A DNA stretch of 64,000 bases from Propionivibrio sp. (GTDB taxonomy: Bacteria > Pseudomonadota > Gammaproteobacteria > Burkholderiales > Rhodocyclaceae): positions 62,001 through 126,000 of the forward strand of contig JADJLB010000012.1 of NCBI GenBank assembly GCA_016705685.1. The letters run 5' to 3'. A program made the position numbers and the translations under genes. Under the pieces are notes generated by a model, which saw nothing but the letters and a program-made list of their open reading frames with translations, was not told the DNA's origin and searched no databases. This document shows, piece by piece, positions 26,574 to 38,066 of the stretch (its first letter is position 1; every line of letters begins with the position of its first letter).

Positions 26574-28019
26574 TCAATTCAGACTGCGGTACAGGGATTC
26601 GTAATTGGCAGCGGAATCATTCCAGGAAAAATCCTGCCCCATCGCCCGCCTCTGAACTTGTAGCCATGTCGTCGGGTCGCCATACAGCGCACAGGCTTGG
26701 CGGACGCATCCGAGAAATGCGGGCAAAGTGGCCAAGTCAAATACAAAACCAGTGGCTTTCTCTGATTTCAGGTTTTCTGGACTTGCGTCAATCACGGTAT
26801 CCCCCAGCCCCCCAACTTTGCGCACTAGCGGCAAAGTCCCGTAACGCAAGGCATAGAGCTGGGTCAATCCGCAGGGTTCGAAGCGCGAGGGGACGAGAAA
26901 CACATCGGCCCCTGCCATAAAGCGATGAGACATTGCCTCGTCATAGCCGATATGTACGGCAATGGAATCCGGATTGGTCAGTGCGGCATGCCGAAAGCCG
27001 CTTTCCAGGGCGCTGTCCCCCGTACCGAGCACGGCCAGCTGAACACCCGCTTTGATGAAATCGGGCAATGCCGCCAATAGCAGATCCATGCCCTTTTGCG
27101 ACGTTAGCCGGCTAACGACGGCGAAAAGCGGGCCGGTAGCGTGAGGAGACAGGCCAAGTTCAGACTGCAAAGCGAGCTTGCATTCCTTCTTGCCCTGGAT
27201 ATTGTTCAAATTGTATGACCTTCCGCTGACCGGATCATCTGGATTCCAGACAGCATAGTCCACACCGTTCAGAATGCCGGTAAGGTCATCACCGCGCTCG
27301 CGCAAAACCTCGTCAAGGCCGCATCCGAATTCCGGCGTACGGATTTCCCTTGCATAGGCCGGACTGACCGTCGTTATCTTTCTGGAGTGGACGAGGCCCG
27401 CCTTCATGAACGATATTTTTCCGCGAAATTCGATACCCTGCGGGGTCAATTCGGTCGCTGGCAATCCCAATTCGACGTAATAGTCCATCGGAAAAATTCC
27501 ACGGAAAGCCAGATTGTGAACTGTGAAGACGGTAGCCGTCTTCAGCCCAGGATTCTGGGCGATGTATACGGGCACCAATCCAGCGTGCCAGTCATGCGCA
27601 TGTATTACATCGGGGAGCCATCCGGGGGACAGTTCACCGGAGGCCATATGGGCAGCGACCCATCCCAACAGGGCAAAACGGCGATGATTATCGCTCCAGT
27701 CATGTCCTTTAGCGTCAACATACGGATTGCCTTCGCGTTGATACAGGAACGGAGCATCGATCACATAGGCATGTAAACCGCTGTCTGGCATACGACCGAT
27801 GCGTATCGTTATGACTGCCGCACCAAACGCCGGGCCGAAGCGGATTACCGGCGCGAGCCCGACGAGACCTTCGAGTATGGCAGGAAACCCGGGCAAGAGG
27901 AGACGAACGTCAAGCCCACGTTTGGCAAGCGCCGGTGGCAATGACGCGACAATATCGGCCAAACCACCGGTTTTGACTAAAGGGTAAATTTCAGCGGCGA
28001 CATGCAGGATGCGCATCAT
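26574..28019 (-). CDS. glgA: glycogen synthase (ADP-glucose)
   Basis: Adds glucose from ADP-glucose to growing alpha-1,4 chains. 481 residues, GT5. The N-terminal ADP-glucose site KTGGLADI (about 17-24), HAHDWHAGL (about 140-148) and the C-terminal SRFEPCGLTQLYALRYGTLP with GGLGDTV are intact. The start could be either of two adjacent ATGs (28019 or 28016). Last gene of the minus run pgi-pgm-glgC-glgA, 20 bp after glgC, and convergent with the degradation arm. Confidence 0.95.
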   Translation of the reverse strand: MMRILHVAAEIYPLVKTGGLADIVASLPPALAKRGLDVRLLLPGFPAILEGLVGLAPVIRFGPAFGAAVITIRIGRMPDSGLHAYVIDAPFLYQREGNPYVDAKGHDWSDNHRRFALLGWVAAHMASGELSPGWLPDVIHAHDWHAGLVPVYIAQNPGLKTATVFTVHNLAFRGIFPMDYYVELGLPATELTPQGIEFRGKISFMKAGLVHSRKITTVSPAYAREIRTPEFGCGLDEVLRERGDDLTGILNGVDYAVWNPDDPVSGRSYNLNNIQGKKECKLALQSELGLSPHATGPLFAVVSRLTSQKGMDLLLAALPDFIKAGVQLAVLGTGDSALESGFRHAALTNPDSIAVHIGYDEAMSHRFMAGADVFLVPSRFEPCGLTQLYALRYGTLPLVRKVGGLGDTVIDASPENLKSEKATGFVFDLATLPAFLGCVRQACALYGDPTTWLQVQRRAMGQDFSWNDSAANYESLYRSLN

Positions 28020-28039
28020 TTGGAAAAGCTGGGTAGGAA

Positions 28040-29311
28040 TCAGCCCAGCCGTTCGATCATCTGTCGTGTAACCAGTGTGACCCCGTTCTCCGTTCGCCGG
28101 AACCGCCGAAAATCTTCATCATAGTCTTCGCCGATAACCATGCCGGGCGGTATACGCACGCCATGGTCGATGATGCAACGATGCAACCTCGCCCCCCGGC
28201 CGATTTCGACATCGGGCAAGAGCACCGAGAAATTGATCTTCGCATGAGAGTGAACACGGCAAGATGAAAACAGCAGTGAACGATTCATTTCGCCTGAAAT
28301 GATGCACCCCCCCGAAACGGTGGACTCGATGGCCAACCCATGACGGTCTATCTGGTTATGCACGAACTTTGCCGGAGGAATCTGCTGCTGATAGGTCCAT
28401 ATCGGCCAGTTGCGATCATACAGATTCAATGAAGGCTCAGTCGCCGTCAAATCGATGTTGGCTTCCCAATAGGAATCGATGGTTCCCGCATCGCGCCAAT
28501 AATCCTCTTTATTTTGCCCTTCTTCCGGTGCATGAACACAGCTACGGTCAAACGAATGTGACATGGCCCAGCCGTTCTGCACGGCACGGGGAATGATATC
28601 CTTGCCGAAGTCATGACTGGAGTTCGGATCGTTGATGTCGCGCAACAACTCGCTGTACAAGAACTTCGAGTTAAAGATATAGATACCCATGCTGCACAGC
28701 GAGCGATCCGGTTTTCCGGGCATTGCTGGAGGGTCAGCCGGCTTCTCAACGAACTCGGTGATTCGACGGCTGGCATCCACCGCAATCACGCCAAACCCGG
28801 TGGCATCCTTGCGCGGCACTTCGATACAAGCGAGCGTGCACTCCGCGCCACTCTCGACATGGTCGACCAACATTGCCGCATAGTTCATTTTGTATACGTG
28901 ATCGCCCGCAAGAACCACCACGTATTCCGGCGCCGGCCGGTAGTTTTCGAGAATGTCGATGTTCTGATACACCGCATCAGCCGTTCCGCGATACCAGGAT
29001 TCCTCGTCAATACGCTGCTGGGCAGGCATCAGGTCGACGAACTCGTTCACCTCGCCACGAAGGAATCCCCAACCGCGCTGAAGGTGGCGCAGGAGGCTGT
29101 GGGACTTGTATTGAGTGATCACGCCAATGCGACGAATGCCCGAATTGACGCAGTTGGACATGGCAAAATCAATAATTCGGTACTTGCCTCCGAAATACAC
29201 GGCGGGCTTTGCCCGACTTTCGGTCAACTCGTATAACCGGCTTCCACGACCGCCGGCAAGCACCAGCGCAACCGCTTTGCCGGGCAACTGAAAAGTTCGC
29301 CTTTCTAACAT
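28040..29311 (-). CDS. glgC: glucose-1-phosphate adenylyltransferase
   Basis: Makes ADP-glucose from ATP and glucose-1-phosphate, the committed and allosterically regulated step of bacterial glycogen synthesis. 423 residues. The nucleotide loop [13 protein letters not shown] (about 17-29) and [20 protein letters not shown] (about 32-51) include the activator-site lysine. The C-terminal left-handed beta-helix begins near residue 300. The pyrophosphorylase signatures are complete, so it should be active and regulated by glycolytic intermediates (family knowledge). Confidence 0.95.
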   Translation of the reverse strand: MLERRTFQLPGKAVALVLAGGRGSRLYELTESRAKPAVYFGGKYRIIDFAMSNCVNSGIRRIGVITQYKSHSLLRHLQRGWGFLRGEVNEFVDLMPAQQRIDEESWYRGTADAVYQNIDILENYRPAPEYVVVLAGDHVYKMNYAAMLVDHVESGAECTLACIEVPRKDATGFGVIAVDASRRITEFVEKPADPPAMPGKPDRSLCSMGIYIFNSKFLYSELLRDINDPNSSHDFGKDIIPRAVQNGWAMSHSFDRSCVHAPEEGQNKEDYWRDAGTIDSYWEANIDLTATEPSLNLYDRNWPIWTYQQQIPPAKFVHNQIDRHGLAIESTVSGGCIISGEMNRSLLFSSCRVHSHAKINFSVLLPDVEIGRGARLHRCIIDHGVRIPPGMVIGEDYDEDFRRFRRTENGVTLVTRQMIERLG

Positions 29312-29352
29312 TTTGCCATGCTCCTAATTAAAACCGATTTCAACAACAGTTC

Positions 29353-31023
<1,671 letters not shown>

Positions 31024-31063
31024 TCAGTATTGACAGGGTTCAAACGGATGAAGGCGGATGAAC

Positions 31064-32701
31064 TCATTTGAGATGCTTACGACTGAAATTCAACAATCCC
31101 TGTGTGGACGCGTCGAGCATCTTGGCCAACTCTGGCTCATAAACCGCCGGGAGAATGCGATTGGCCACTGCCTTGCCAAGCTCAACACCCCATTGGTCAA
31201 ACGAATTGATGCCCCACACGGCACCCTGCACAAACACCTTGTGCTCATAGAGCGCAACCAGCGAACCGAGCGAACCCGGATTGAGGCTGCTCAGGAGCAT
31301 CGTCGATGAAGGCTGGTTACCGGCAAACACACGGTGTGGCAGCAAATCCGCAATTTCCTTCGGGCTAAGCGATTCTTTCTCCAGACTGGCACGCACCTCG
31401 CTCTCGTTCCTGCCGAAAGCCAAGGCCGCGCTTTGAGCAAAGCAGTTGGAAAGAAGCGCTTCCTGATGTTTCGGCAGGGGAAAATCGGAGCGCACGGCAG
31501 CGATAAAATCGCAGGGCACCAAACGCCCACCCTGATGCAAGAGCTGGAAAAACGCATGCTGCCCGTTGTTGCCCAACTCGCCCCAAACGATGGGTGACGT
31601 TGCGTAATCGAGTGCTTCCCCGCCAATGCTGACTGATTTGCCGTTACTTTCCATCTCGAGTTGCTGCAGGAAGGACGGGAAGTATTTCAGCGACTCGTTG
31701 TACGGTAATACCGAGTTGGTCGTCGCGCCAAGGAAATTGGTATTCCAGATACCGATCAGCGCCATCACCACCGGAAGATTCCGCTCGAATGGCGTCGTGC
31801 GGAAATGCTCGTCCATGCGCTCAGCGCCGCGCAGCATTTCGTCAAAGGCATGCGGACCGATGGCGACCATCAACGCAAGGCCAACGGCCGACCACAGGGA
31901 ATATCTTCCGCCCACCCAGTCCCATATCGGGAATACCAGATCCTTGCTGACGCCGAACTCGACAGCACGTTCAGGTTTGCTGGAAACCGCCGCGAAATGA
32001 TTTTCCGATACCAGTTCGTCGCCAAGATTTGCGCGTAACCATTCTCGAGCCGTATTGGCGTTGAACATGGTTTCTTGCGTCGTGAAAGTCTTGCTAACGA
32101 CAATGAACAATGTCGTGCGAGGATCCAGCGTCTGTAGCAAAGGAGCCAGCTGCGCCGCGTCGAGGTTCGAAATATAATGCACTCCGAGCGCAGGATGGCT
32201 GAGTGAGCGCAAAGCTTGGCCCATCATTTTGGGGCCCAGATCCGAACCGCCAATGCCGATATTGACGACATCGCGAATCGGCATTCCCTTGTGCCCAAGG
32301 CATTTGCCACTGCGCAGGCGTTCGGCAAATTCGGCCATGCGCCGTCTTGTCTCAATGACTTCCGGCATCACGTCGAACTGGCTGCCCGGGAACGGGCCGG
32401 CAGAACGTCTCAGGGCAACATGCAAAACCGAACGCCCCTCGCTGATATTGATACGCTCGCCGGCAAACATGCGCTCGGTCGATTCAGAAACCCGTGCCTC
32501 ACGGGCAAGCGAAGCCAGCAAACCCAGTGTTTCTGAGGTCATCCGCTGCTTCGAGAAATCGTAGAGAATGCCGTCGAATGTAAGCGACAGCGATTCCACG
32601 CGATTTGGGTCGCTGGCAAACAGATCTTTCAGGTGCGATTTACCGACAGACTGGCGATGGGATTCGAGTGCCGCCCATGCGGGCGTGGAGGTGATCGTCA
32701 T
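31064..32701 (-). CDS. pgi: glucose-6-phosphate isomerase
   Basis: Interconverts glucose-6-phosphate and fructose-6-phosphate. 545 residues, full length. The phosphate-binding segment NIGIGGSDLGPKM (about 147-159), LEMESNGKSV (about 352-361) and the C-terminal signature SFDQWGVELGKAVA (about 490-503) are present. AAGGGG lies about eleven bases before the ATG. First gene of pgi-pgm-glgC-glgA, which takes fructose-6-phosphate from gluconeogenesis stepwise to glycogen. Its promoter must lie in the 32702-33287 intergenic region. Confidence 0.95.
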   Translation of the reverse strand: MTITSTPAWAALESHRQSVGKSHLKDLFASDPNRVESLSLTFDGILYDFSKQRMTSETLGLLASLAREARVSESTERMFAGERINISEGRSVLHVALRRSAGPFPGSQFDVMPEVIETRRRMAEFAERLRSGKCLGHKGMPIRDVVNIGIGGSDLGPKMMGQALRSLSHPALGVHYISNLDAAQLAPLLQTLDPRTTLFIVVSKTFTTQETMFNANTAREWLRANLGDELVSENHFAAVSSKPERAVEFGVSKDLVFPIWDWVGGRYSLWSAVGLALMVAIGPHAFDEMLRGAERMDEHFRTTPFERNLPVVMALIGIWNTNFLGATTNSVLPYNESLKYFPSFLQQLEMESNGKSVSIGGEALDYATSPIVWGELGNNGQHAFFQLLHQGGRLVPCDFIAAVRSDFPLPKHQEALLSNCFAQSAALAFGRNESEVRASLEKESLSPKEIADLLPHRVFAGNQPSSTMLLSSLNPGSLGSLVALYEHKVFVQGAVWGINSFDQWGVELGKAVANRILPAVYEPELAKMLDASTQGLLNFSRKHLK

Positions 32702-33166
32702 TTATGGAATACCCCTTAACGTATAACTTGATTAAATCCACGTCACGGCCACTGAACGCCAAGGCACATAACGTAATCGGGTCTATTCTATGCGAAATAT
32801 TTACCCTTCTGCGATACTCGATTCACAATATTTGAGAGCCTCGTGCATGGGCTTGAGCATTACTCAACCTGGAATGGCCTGAACGCCTTTCTGGATAGGG
32901 GCTCCCGTGAATTGACCACACCTCGGAAATCGAGAGGGTTTACGGGCAGCCTCTCAACCTAATTTCGGCTGCCTTGTTTAGACCCACGAGATCGCGACTT
33001 ACCTCCAGTAAAAAATCACCGTTACCGGTTCGGCCAATTCGCTACGATCCTTCTGCACGCTGATTTTTTCTCGCTTCTTTGCTGCGGAATCCTTCCAGGC
33101 AACACGATGCTGAGGTACTATTGAAAGTGGTCGTTTTACAGTCATTCGCGACGATCATCCTGTTTA
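32702..33166. other. intergenic region pgi / etfB, left part
   Basis: About 465 bp upstream of the divergent pgi and etfBA transcripts. I see no coding region with a ribosome binding site and no tRNA or recognisable riboswitch. It contains T-rich runs near 33060 but no terminator-grade hairpin. The right end of the region carries the etf promoter described separately. Confidence 0.5.
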
Positions 33167-33215
33167 TTGACAGCCGCCATACTGTACCGTATGCTAACCG
33201 TACTCAACAGTATGG
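33167..33215 (+). promoter_or_regulatory. etfBA promoter overlapped by inverted repeat
   Basis: TTGACA at 33167-33172 and TATGCT at 33190-33195, separated by 17 bp, make a near-consensus sigma-70 promoter about 100 bp before etfB. A perfect 9-bp inverted repeat overlaps it: CCATACTGT at 33177-33185 and ACAGTATGG at 33207-33215, with a 21-bp spacer. The left arm is in the -35/-10 spacer and the right arm lies just past the expected start site, so a bound repressor would block RNA polymerase. Confidence 0.6.
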
Positions 33216-33287
33216 TTCAGAGTACGATCTGGCGTAGGCAACGTCGAATGCGGCGTTTTCTGCTCAGCCACATAAAGGAGATCAGCA

Positions 33288-34036
33288 TTGAAGATTATTG
33301 TTCCAGTCAAACGGGTCGTCGATTACAACGTAAAAGTGCGGGTCAAGGCGGATGGTACGGGTGTGGATATAGCCAACGCCAAGATGTCGATCAATCCGTT
33401 CGACGAAATTGCCATTGAAGAAGCCGTTCGCCTGAAGGAAGCCGGTATTGCCAGTGAAGTGGTTGCCGTTTCGGCCGGGGTTGCCGGTTGCCAGGAAACC
33501 CTGCGCACGGCGATGGCCATTGGCGCCGACCGCGCCATCCTGATCCAGAGCGATACCGAATTACAGCCCCTGGCCGTCGCCAAGCTGCTCAAGGCCGTCT
33601 GCGAAAAGAACAACCGCAGATCGTACTGTGCGGCAAGCAGGCCATTGACGACGACGCGAACCAGACGGGTCAGATGCTCGCGGCGCTGATGAACTGGCCG
33701 CAGGCCACCTTCGCCTCGAAGGTGCTGGTGGCAGACGGCAAAGCGACGGTGACGCGTGAAATCGACGGCGGGCTTGAAACCATCGAAGTTTCGCTGCCGG
33801 CCGTGATAACCACCGACCTGCGTCTCAACGAGCCGCGTTACGCGACACTGCCCAACATCATGAAGGCCAAGAAAAAACCGCTCGAAACCGTCACCCCGGA
33901 GGCGCTCGGTGTGGAGGTCGCACCGCGCCTCAAGACGCTGAAGATGAGCGAACCGGCCAAGCGAACGGCTGGAGTCATCGTCGCCGACGTGGCCGAACTG
34001 GTCGCCAAACTCAAGAATGAAGCAAAGGTAATCTGA
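33288..34036 (+). CDS. etfB: electron transfer flavoprotein beta subunit (one frameshift as written)
   Basis: ETF carries electrons from acyl-CoA dehydrogenases to ETF-quinone oxidoreductase. It starts with TTG at 33288 after a strong AAAGGAG seven bases upstream, and reads [16 protein letters not shown] at the N-terminus. Near 33605-33608 the frame shifts: a run of four A's (GCGAAAAGAAC) needs one more A. With it the protein continues [20 protein letters not shown] and reaches 249 residues, the normal size, with the C-terminal recognition loop [19 protein letters not shown] intact. A base-call error in a homopolymer is likelier than a true mutation, since both halves are well conserved. Confidence 0.88.
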
Positions 34037-34037
34037 C

Positions 34038-34970
34038 ATGACCATTCTCGTTATTGCTGAACACGACAACACGTCGCTCAAGCCCGCCACCGCCAACGCC
34101 GTGACGGCAGCCGTAAAGATCGGTGGCGACATTCACCTGCTGGTGGCGGGCAGCGGCTGCACGGCGGTGGCCAATAGCGCCGCGACGATCGCCGGCGTCA
34201 CCAAAGTCCTGCTGGCCGATGCGGCACACTATGCCGATCAGTCCCCGGAAAACCTGGCGACACTGATCGTCGCCCAGGCAGCGTCTTACAGCCATATCCT
34301 TGCCCCGGCCACCACCGCCGGCAAGAACATGCTGCCGCGCGTCGCGGCACTGCTCGATGTGGCACAGGTTTCAGACATCGTCGCCGTCGAATCGCCCGAC
34401 ACCTTCGTTCGTCCGATCTATGCCGGCAACGTGCTGGCGACGGTGCAGTCGTCGGATGCGGTCAAGGTCATTTCGGTGCGCATGACGGCCTTCGATCCGG
34501 CTGCGGAAGGCGGCGCGGCAGCGGTCGAGACTCTCGCCGCCGGTGCCGATCTGGGCCAGAGCAAGGCTGTTTCACGTGAGCTGACGCAATCCGCACGGCC
34601 GGATCTGGCGATCGCCAAGGTGGTGGTGTCCGGCGGACGCGGCATGGGCAGTGGCGAAAACTACCACGCGCTGCTTGAACCGTTGGCCGACAAGCTCGGC
34701 GCGGCGCTAGGTGCGTCGCGTGCAGCCGTCGATGCCGGCTACGCACCGAACGACTTTCAGGTTGGACAGACCGGGAAGATCGTCGCGCCACAGCTGTATA
34801 TCGCCATCGGTATTTCCGGTGCCATCCAGCATCTGGCCGGCATGAAGGACAGCCGCGTGATCGTAGCCATCAACAAGGACCCGGATGCGCCGATCTTCCA
34901 GGTCGCCGATTACGGCCTCGTCGGCGATCTGTTTGAGCAAGTGCCGGCTCTGATGGCAGCGCTTGGTTGA
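34038..34970 (+). CDS. etfA: electron transfer flavoprotein alpha subunit
   Basis: 310 residues, intact. The C-terminal FAD-binding domain shows [14 protein letters not shown] (about 195-208), [35 protein letters not shown] (about 245-264) and [20 protein letters not shown]. Its ATG lies one base past the etfB stop, so the subunits are made together. It serves the acyl-CoA dehydrogenases of the cell, including the methylsuccinyl-CoA dehydrogenase encoded 8 kb away. Converges on ETF-QO with a 58-bp gap. Confidence 0.95.
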   Translation: MTILVIAEHDNTSLKPATANAVTAAVKIGGDIHLLVAGSGCTAVANSAATIAGVTKVLLADAAHYADQSPENLATLIVAQAASYSHILAPATTAGKNMLPRVAALLDVAQVSDIVAVESPDTFVRPIYAGNVLATVQSSDAVKVISVRMTAFDPAAEGGAAAVETLAAGADLGQSKAVSRELTQSARPDLAIAKVVVSGGRGMGSGENYHALLEPLADKLGAALGASRAAVDAGYAPNDFQVGQTGKIVAPQLYIAIGISGAIQHLAGMKDSRVIVAINKDPDAPIFQVADYGLVGDLFEQVPALMAALG

Positions 34971-35028
34971 TCAGGGAACGGTGTCAGCGACAACTGCAAG
35001 TCAACGCTGATACCGGCTAAGAGCCGGC

Positions 35029-36675
35029 CTACATATTCGGATAATTCGGCCCTTCGCCACCTTGTGGGACCACCCAGGTGATGTTCTGAGTCGGATCCTT
35101 GATGTCGCAAGTCTTGCAATGCACGCAATTCTGCGCGTTGATCTGCAGACGCGGGTTATTCCCGTCGTCGTCTCTTACAATTTCATAAACGCCGGCCGGG
35201 CAGTAACGCTGTTCGGGGGCATCGTAAAGCGCCAGATTGACCTCAATCGGCACTGAGGGATTCTTCAATGTCAAATGACAGGGCTGATCTTCCTCGTGAT
35301 TGGTGTTGGACAGATAGACCGAAGATAACCGGTCGAAGCTGATCACGCCATCGGGCTTGGGGTAGACGATGGGCTGGCATTCGGCCGCCTTCTTAAGCTT
35401 GGTATGGTCCGCTGCCGTATGGCGTAGCGTCCATGGCGCCTGACCACGAAATACAATCTGGTCGATACCGAACATCAGGCTGCCCGGACGCAATCCCTTG
35501 GCCATCCATGGCTTGAAGTTGCGCGCCTTGTGCAGCTCGTCAAAAAGCCAGCTCTTGCGAAAAGTGTCGGGATACGCCGCCAGCTCATCGCCGCTACGTC
35601 CGGCCACAACGGCATCGAAGCAGGCTTCCGCCGCCAGCGCCCCGGTCTTGATGGCACAATGCGACCCTTTGATCCGCGCCGCATTGAGAAAACCGGCATC
35701 GTCGCCAATCAGCGCGCCGCCGGGGAATATCAGTTTAGGCAGGGATTGCAGCCCGCCGGCAGTGAGTGCGCGCGCGCCGTAGGCGATGCGTTTTCCGCCT
35801 TCAAGAAACGTTCGCAGCGCAGGATGGGTCTTCAGGCGCTGAAATTCTTCAAAGGGCGACAGATACGGATTGCTGTAACCGAGTCCGGTAACAAAACCGA
35901 CCGACACCTGATTGTCTTCCATGTGGTACATGAAGCCACCACCGTAAGTCTGCGGGTCAAGCGGCCAGCCGCCAGTATGAATGACCAGTCCGGATTGATG
36001 TTTCTCCGGTTTGACTTCCCAAAGCTCCTTGAGGCCGATGCCGTAAACCTGCGCGTCGGCGCCTTCGCGCAGATTGAATTTCTCTTCAAGTTGCTTGCCC
36101 AACTGGCCGCGACAGCCTTCGGCAAACAAGGTGTATTTGGCGAGTAGTTCCATGCCGGGCTGATAAGCCGGGCCCTGGCTGCCATCCTTGAGCAAACCCA
36201 TGTCACCGGTGGCCACGCCTTTGACCGAGCCGTCCTCATTGTAGAGCACCTCCGCGCCGGCAAAGCCTGGATAGATTTCAATGCCAAGTGCTTCTGCCTG
36301 CTGGCCGAGCCAACGGCAGAGATTGGCCAGGCTGATCACGTGGTTGCCTTCATTGTGGAAGCAGCCGGGTAACATCCAGTTCGGGATTTGGAAACTGCCG
36401 CCTTCCTTGAGCATCAAGAAGCGATCTTCGCTGACCGGCGCTTTGAGTGGTGCACCCAGGGTCTGCCAGTTGGGAAAGAGTTCTGCCAATGCGCGCGGAT
36501 CAAGCACCGCTCCGGAAAGAATATGCCCCCCGATTTCGGCCGCTTTTTCGATCAGGCAAACACTAATTTCACTTGCATGTTCGGCGGCAAGTTGCTTGAG
36601 GCGTATTGCCGCAGACAACCCCGCCGGCCCACCGCCAACAATTACGACATCATATTCCATGGATTCTCGTTGCAT
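35029..36675 (-). CDS. electron transfer flavoprotein-ubiquinone oxidoreductase
   Basis: Passes electrons from reduced ETF to ubiquinone at the inner membrane. 548 residues. The N-terminal FAD dinucleotide fold is VVIVGGGPAGLSAAIRL (about 9-25); the 4Fe-4S site is C-V-H-C-K-T-C near residue 520, with a further cysteine in RYCPAGVYEI; a membrane-binding region is GFVTGLGYSNPYLSPFEEF. Start at 36675 (MQRESMEYD, the usual family N-terminus). With etfBA facing it, the locus forms a complete electron route from flavin dehydrogenases to the quinone pool. Confidence 0.94.
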   Translation of the reverse strand: MQRESMEYDVVIVGGGPAGLSAAIRLKQLAAEHASEISVCLIEKAAEIGGHILSGAVLDPRALAELFPNWQTLGAPLKAPVSEDRFLMLKEGGSFQIPNWMLPGCFHNEGNHVISLANLCRWLGQQAEALGIEIYPGFAGAEVLYNEDGSVKGVATGDMGLLKDGSQGPAYQPGMELLAKYTLFAEGCRGQLGKQLEEKFNLREGADAQVYGIGLKELWEVKPEKHQSGLVIHTGGWPLDPQTYGGGFMYHMEDNQVSVGFVTGLGYSNPYLSPFEEFQRLKTHPALRTFLEGGKRIAYGARALTAGGLQSLPKLIFPGGALIGDDAGFLNAARIKGSHCAIKTGALAAEACFDAVVAGRSGDELAAYPDTFRKSWLFDELHKARNFKPWMAKGLRPGSLMFGIDQIVFRGQAPWTLRHTAADHTKLKKAAECQPIVYPKPDGVISFDRLSSVYLSNTNHEEDQPCHLTLKNPSVPIEVNLALYDAPEQRYCPAGVYEIVRDDDGNNPRLQINAQNCVHCKTCDIKDPTQNITWVVPQGGEGPNYPNM

Positions 36676-36732
36676 CTCGGTCCTCGCGTCCGTAATCGGT
36701 TGTCGGGTTTACCGGCAATTTTAACCTAGAAA

Positions 36733-36848
36733 CCTCAGTTGGACGGGCGGAGTGTGCGGTTTTTGGGGTGCAGGGCAAGGCGCAACGACGCAGAAGAAGT
36801 GCCATTGGCGTCGATGGCCTACGCCATGAGATGAGCGGTGAACTGAGG
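36733..36848. repeat. possible MITE-like intergenic element with terminal inverted repeats
   Basis: CCTCAGTT (36733-36740) and AACTGAGG (36841-36848) are perfect 8-bp inverted repeats, extended by AAA on each outer side, enclosing 100 bp of GC-rich sequence. Inside is a second inverted pair, GGCGT and ACGCC, around 36808-36824. It contains no gene. The size and structure fit a small non-autonomous repeat; only one copy is visible in this window. Confidence 0.35.
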
Positions 36849-36942
36849 CTTTCAGGCTGCAGGCATTACATACAAAGCGGGAAGCCAGCGTCAGACACAG
36901 GAACGGCAGCGCACATGTAACGGCAAAGAATCGATCCGTGAC

Positions 36943-37932
36943 TCAATCGATGTCTTGCGGCATCGTAATGACAACCTTTCCAGTGGATTTGCGGGTCACC
37001 ACCTGATTGAGCGCCTCGACCGCCCTTTCCAGTGGATAAATTGCCGAGATATGCGGTTTTATCGCACCGCTCAGATACCACTGAATCAGTGTCCGTAGAC
37101 TACGGGTCATCACTTTGGGATGCAATTCCGCATAGGCTGGCCAGTTCAGGCCGATCACATCCACATTCTTGACCAGCAGATGGTTGGCGGGAATCTGCGG
37201 CACGGATCCACTGGCAAATCCAATCAACAAGATGCGCCCTTCAAAGGCGATGCTGCGTAGCGACGCGCTGAACAACTCGCCACCCACCGGATCGTAAACT
37301 ACATCCGCACCACGGCCGTTGGTCAGTTCCTTGATTCGATCCCGCACGTTCTCATGGTTCGTATCGATGAGATGATCAGCACCGTGCGCTCGAGCCACTT
37401 CGAGTTTTTCCGGGCTGCTCGCCGTGGCGATGACCGAGGCCTTCAGTTGCTTGCCTATGGCTACGGCGGTCAAGCCGACGCCTCCGGAGGCGCCATGGAC
37501 CACCAAGGTTTCTCCCGCGCGCAATCGCGCCCGGTGCCACAAAGCGATATGCGAAGTGCCATACACCACGGGAAAGGCGGCACCATCTTCCCAGGACATC
37601 GCCTCGGGCATCGGCACACAGCCGATGGCAGCAACAACAAGTTGCTCGGCATAGCCGCCGTACGGAGTCATGGCAATCACGCGTTGCCCGATAACGAACC
37701 GTTTCACGCCGGTGCCCAACTCCAATACGTCACCGGAAACTTCAAAACCGGGACTGAAGGGTGGTTGCGGCTGCCTTTGATATTGGCCGCGCGTAATCAA
37801 CCCATCGGCGAAATTGACTCCGCAGGCACGGACACGGATACGGACTTGGCCGGGACCGGGACGCGGCTCCGGAACCTCATCCAGGCGCAATGCCGCTGGG
37901 CCGGTGAGTTCATGACAGACGATGGCTAGCAT
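36943..37932 (-). CDS. NADPH:quinone reductase-like medium-chain dehydrogenase/reductase
   Basis: 329 residues, zinc-free MDR family. The N-terminal GroES-like domain includes GVNFADGLITRGQYQ and PFSPGFEVSGDV. The Rossmann segment is VVHGASGGVGLTAVAIGKQL (about 140-160), followed by SSPEKLEVARAHGADHLID. The specificity could be quinone, enone or acyl-CoA; its place directly after the crotonyl-CoA carboxylase/reductase, itself an MDR enzyme, suggests acyl-CoA or reductase duty, but this is inference. A terminator-like hairpin separates it from that gene, so it may be transcribed separately. Confidence 0.8.
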   Translation of the reverse strand: MLAIVCHELTGPAALRLDEVPEPRPGPGQVRIRVRACGVNFADGLITRGQYQRQPQPPFSPGFEVSGDVLELGTGVKRFVIGQRVIAMTPYGGYAEQLVVAAIGCVPMPEAMSWEDGAAFPVVYGTSHIALWHRARLRAGETLVVHGASGGVGLTAVAIGKQLKASVIATASSPEKLEVARAHGADHLIDTNHENVRDRIKELTNGRGADVVYDPVGGELFSASLRSIAFEGRILLIGFASGSVPQIPANHLLVKNVDVIGLNWPAYAELHPKVMTRSLRTLIQWYLSGAIKPHISAIYPLERAVEALNQVVTRKSTGKVVITMPQDID

Positions 37933-37957
37933 GGCAGCGTATTCCCCACCGTTAAAG

Positions 37958-37997
37958 AAAATTCCTTCCCTGCCCCGAAGGGTGGGAAGGGAATTTT
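37958..37997 (-). terminator. rho-independent terminator after ccr
   Basis: On the minus strand AAAATTCCCTTCCC pairs with GGAAGGAATTTT and runs straight into TTTTCTTT. The position, downstream of the ccr stop and before the quinone reductase, fits the end of an EMC-gene transcript. Confidence 0.65.
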
Positions 37998-38001
37998 ACA
38001 A

Positions 38002-38029
38002 CCATCCCACCCTGAACAGGGTGGGATGG
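38002..38029. terminator. perfect 12-bp hairpin next to ccr terminator
   Basis: CCATCCCACCCT and AGGGTGGGATGG form a perfect 12-bp stem with a GAAC loop. There is no T-tract directly after it, so it may protect the mRNA end or act with the terminator five bases away rather than terminate by itself. Confidence 0.5.
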
Positions 38030-38066
38030 CCTACAACGTAGCCAGTACCTTATCGAGCGCCGAATC

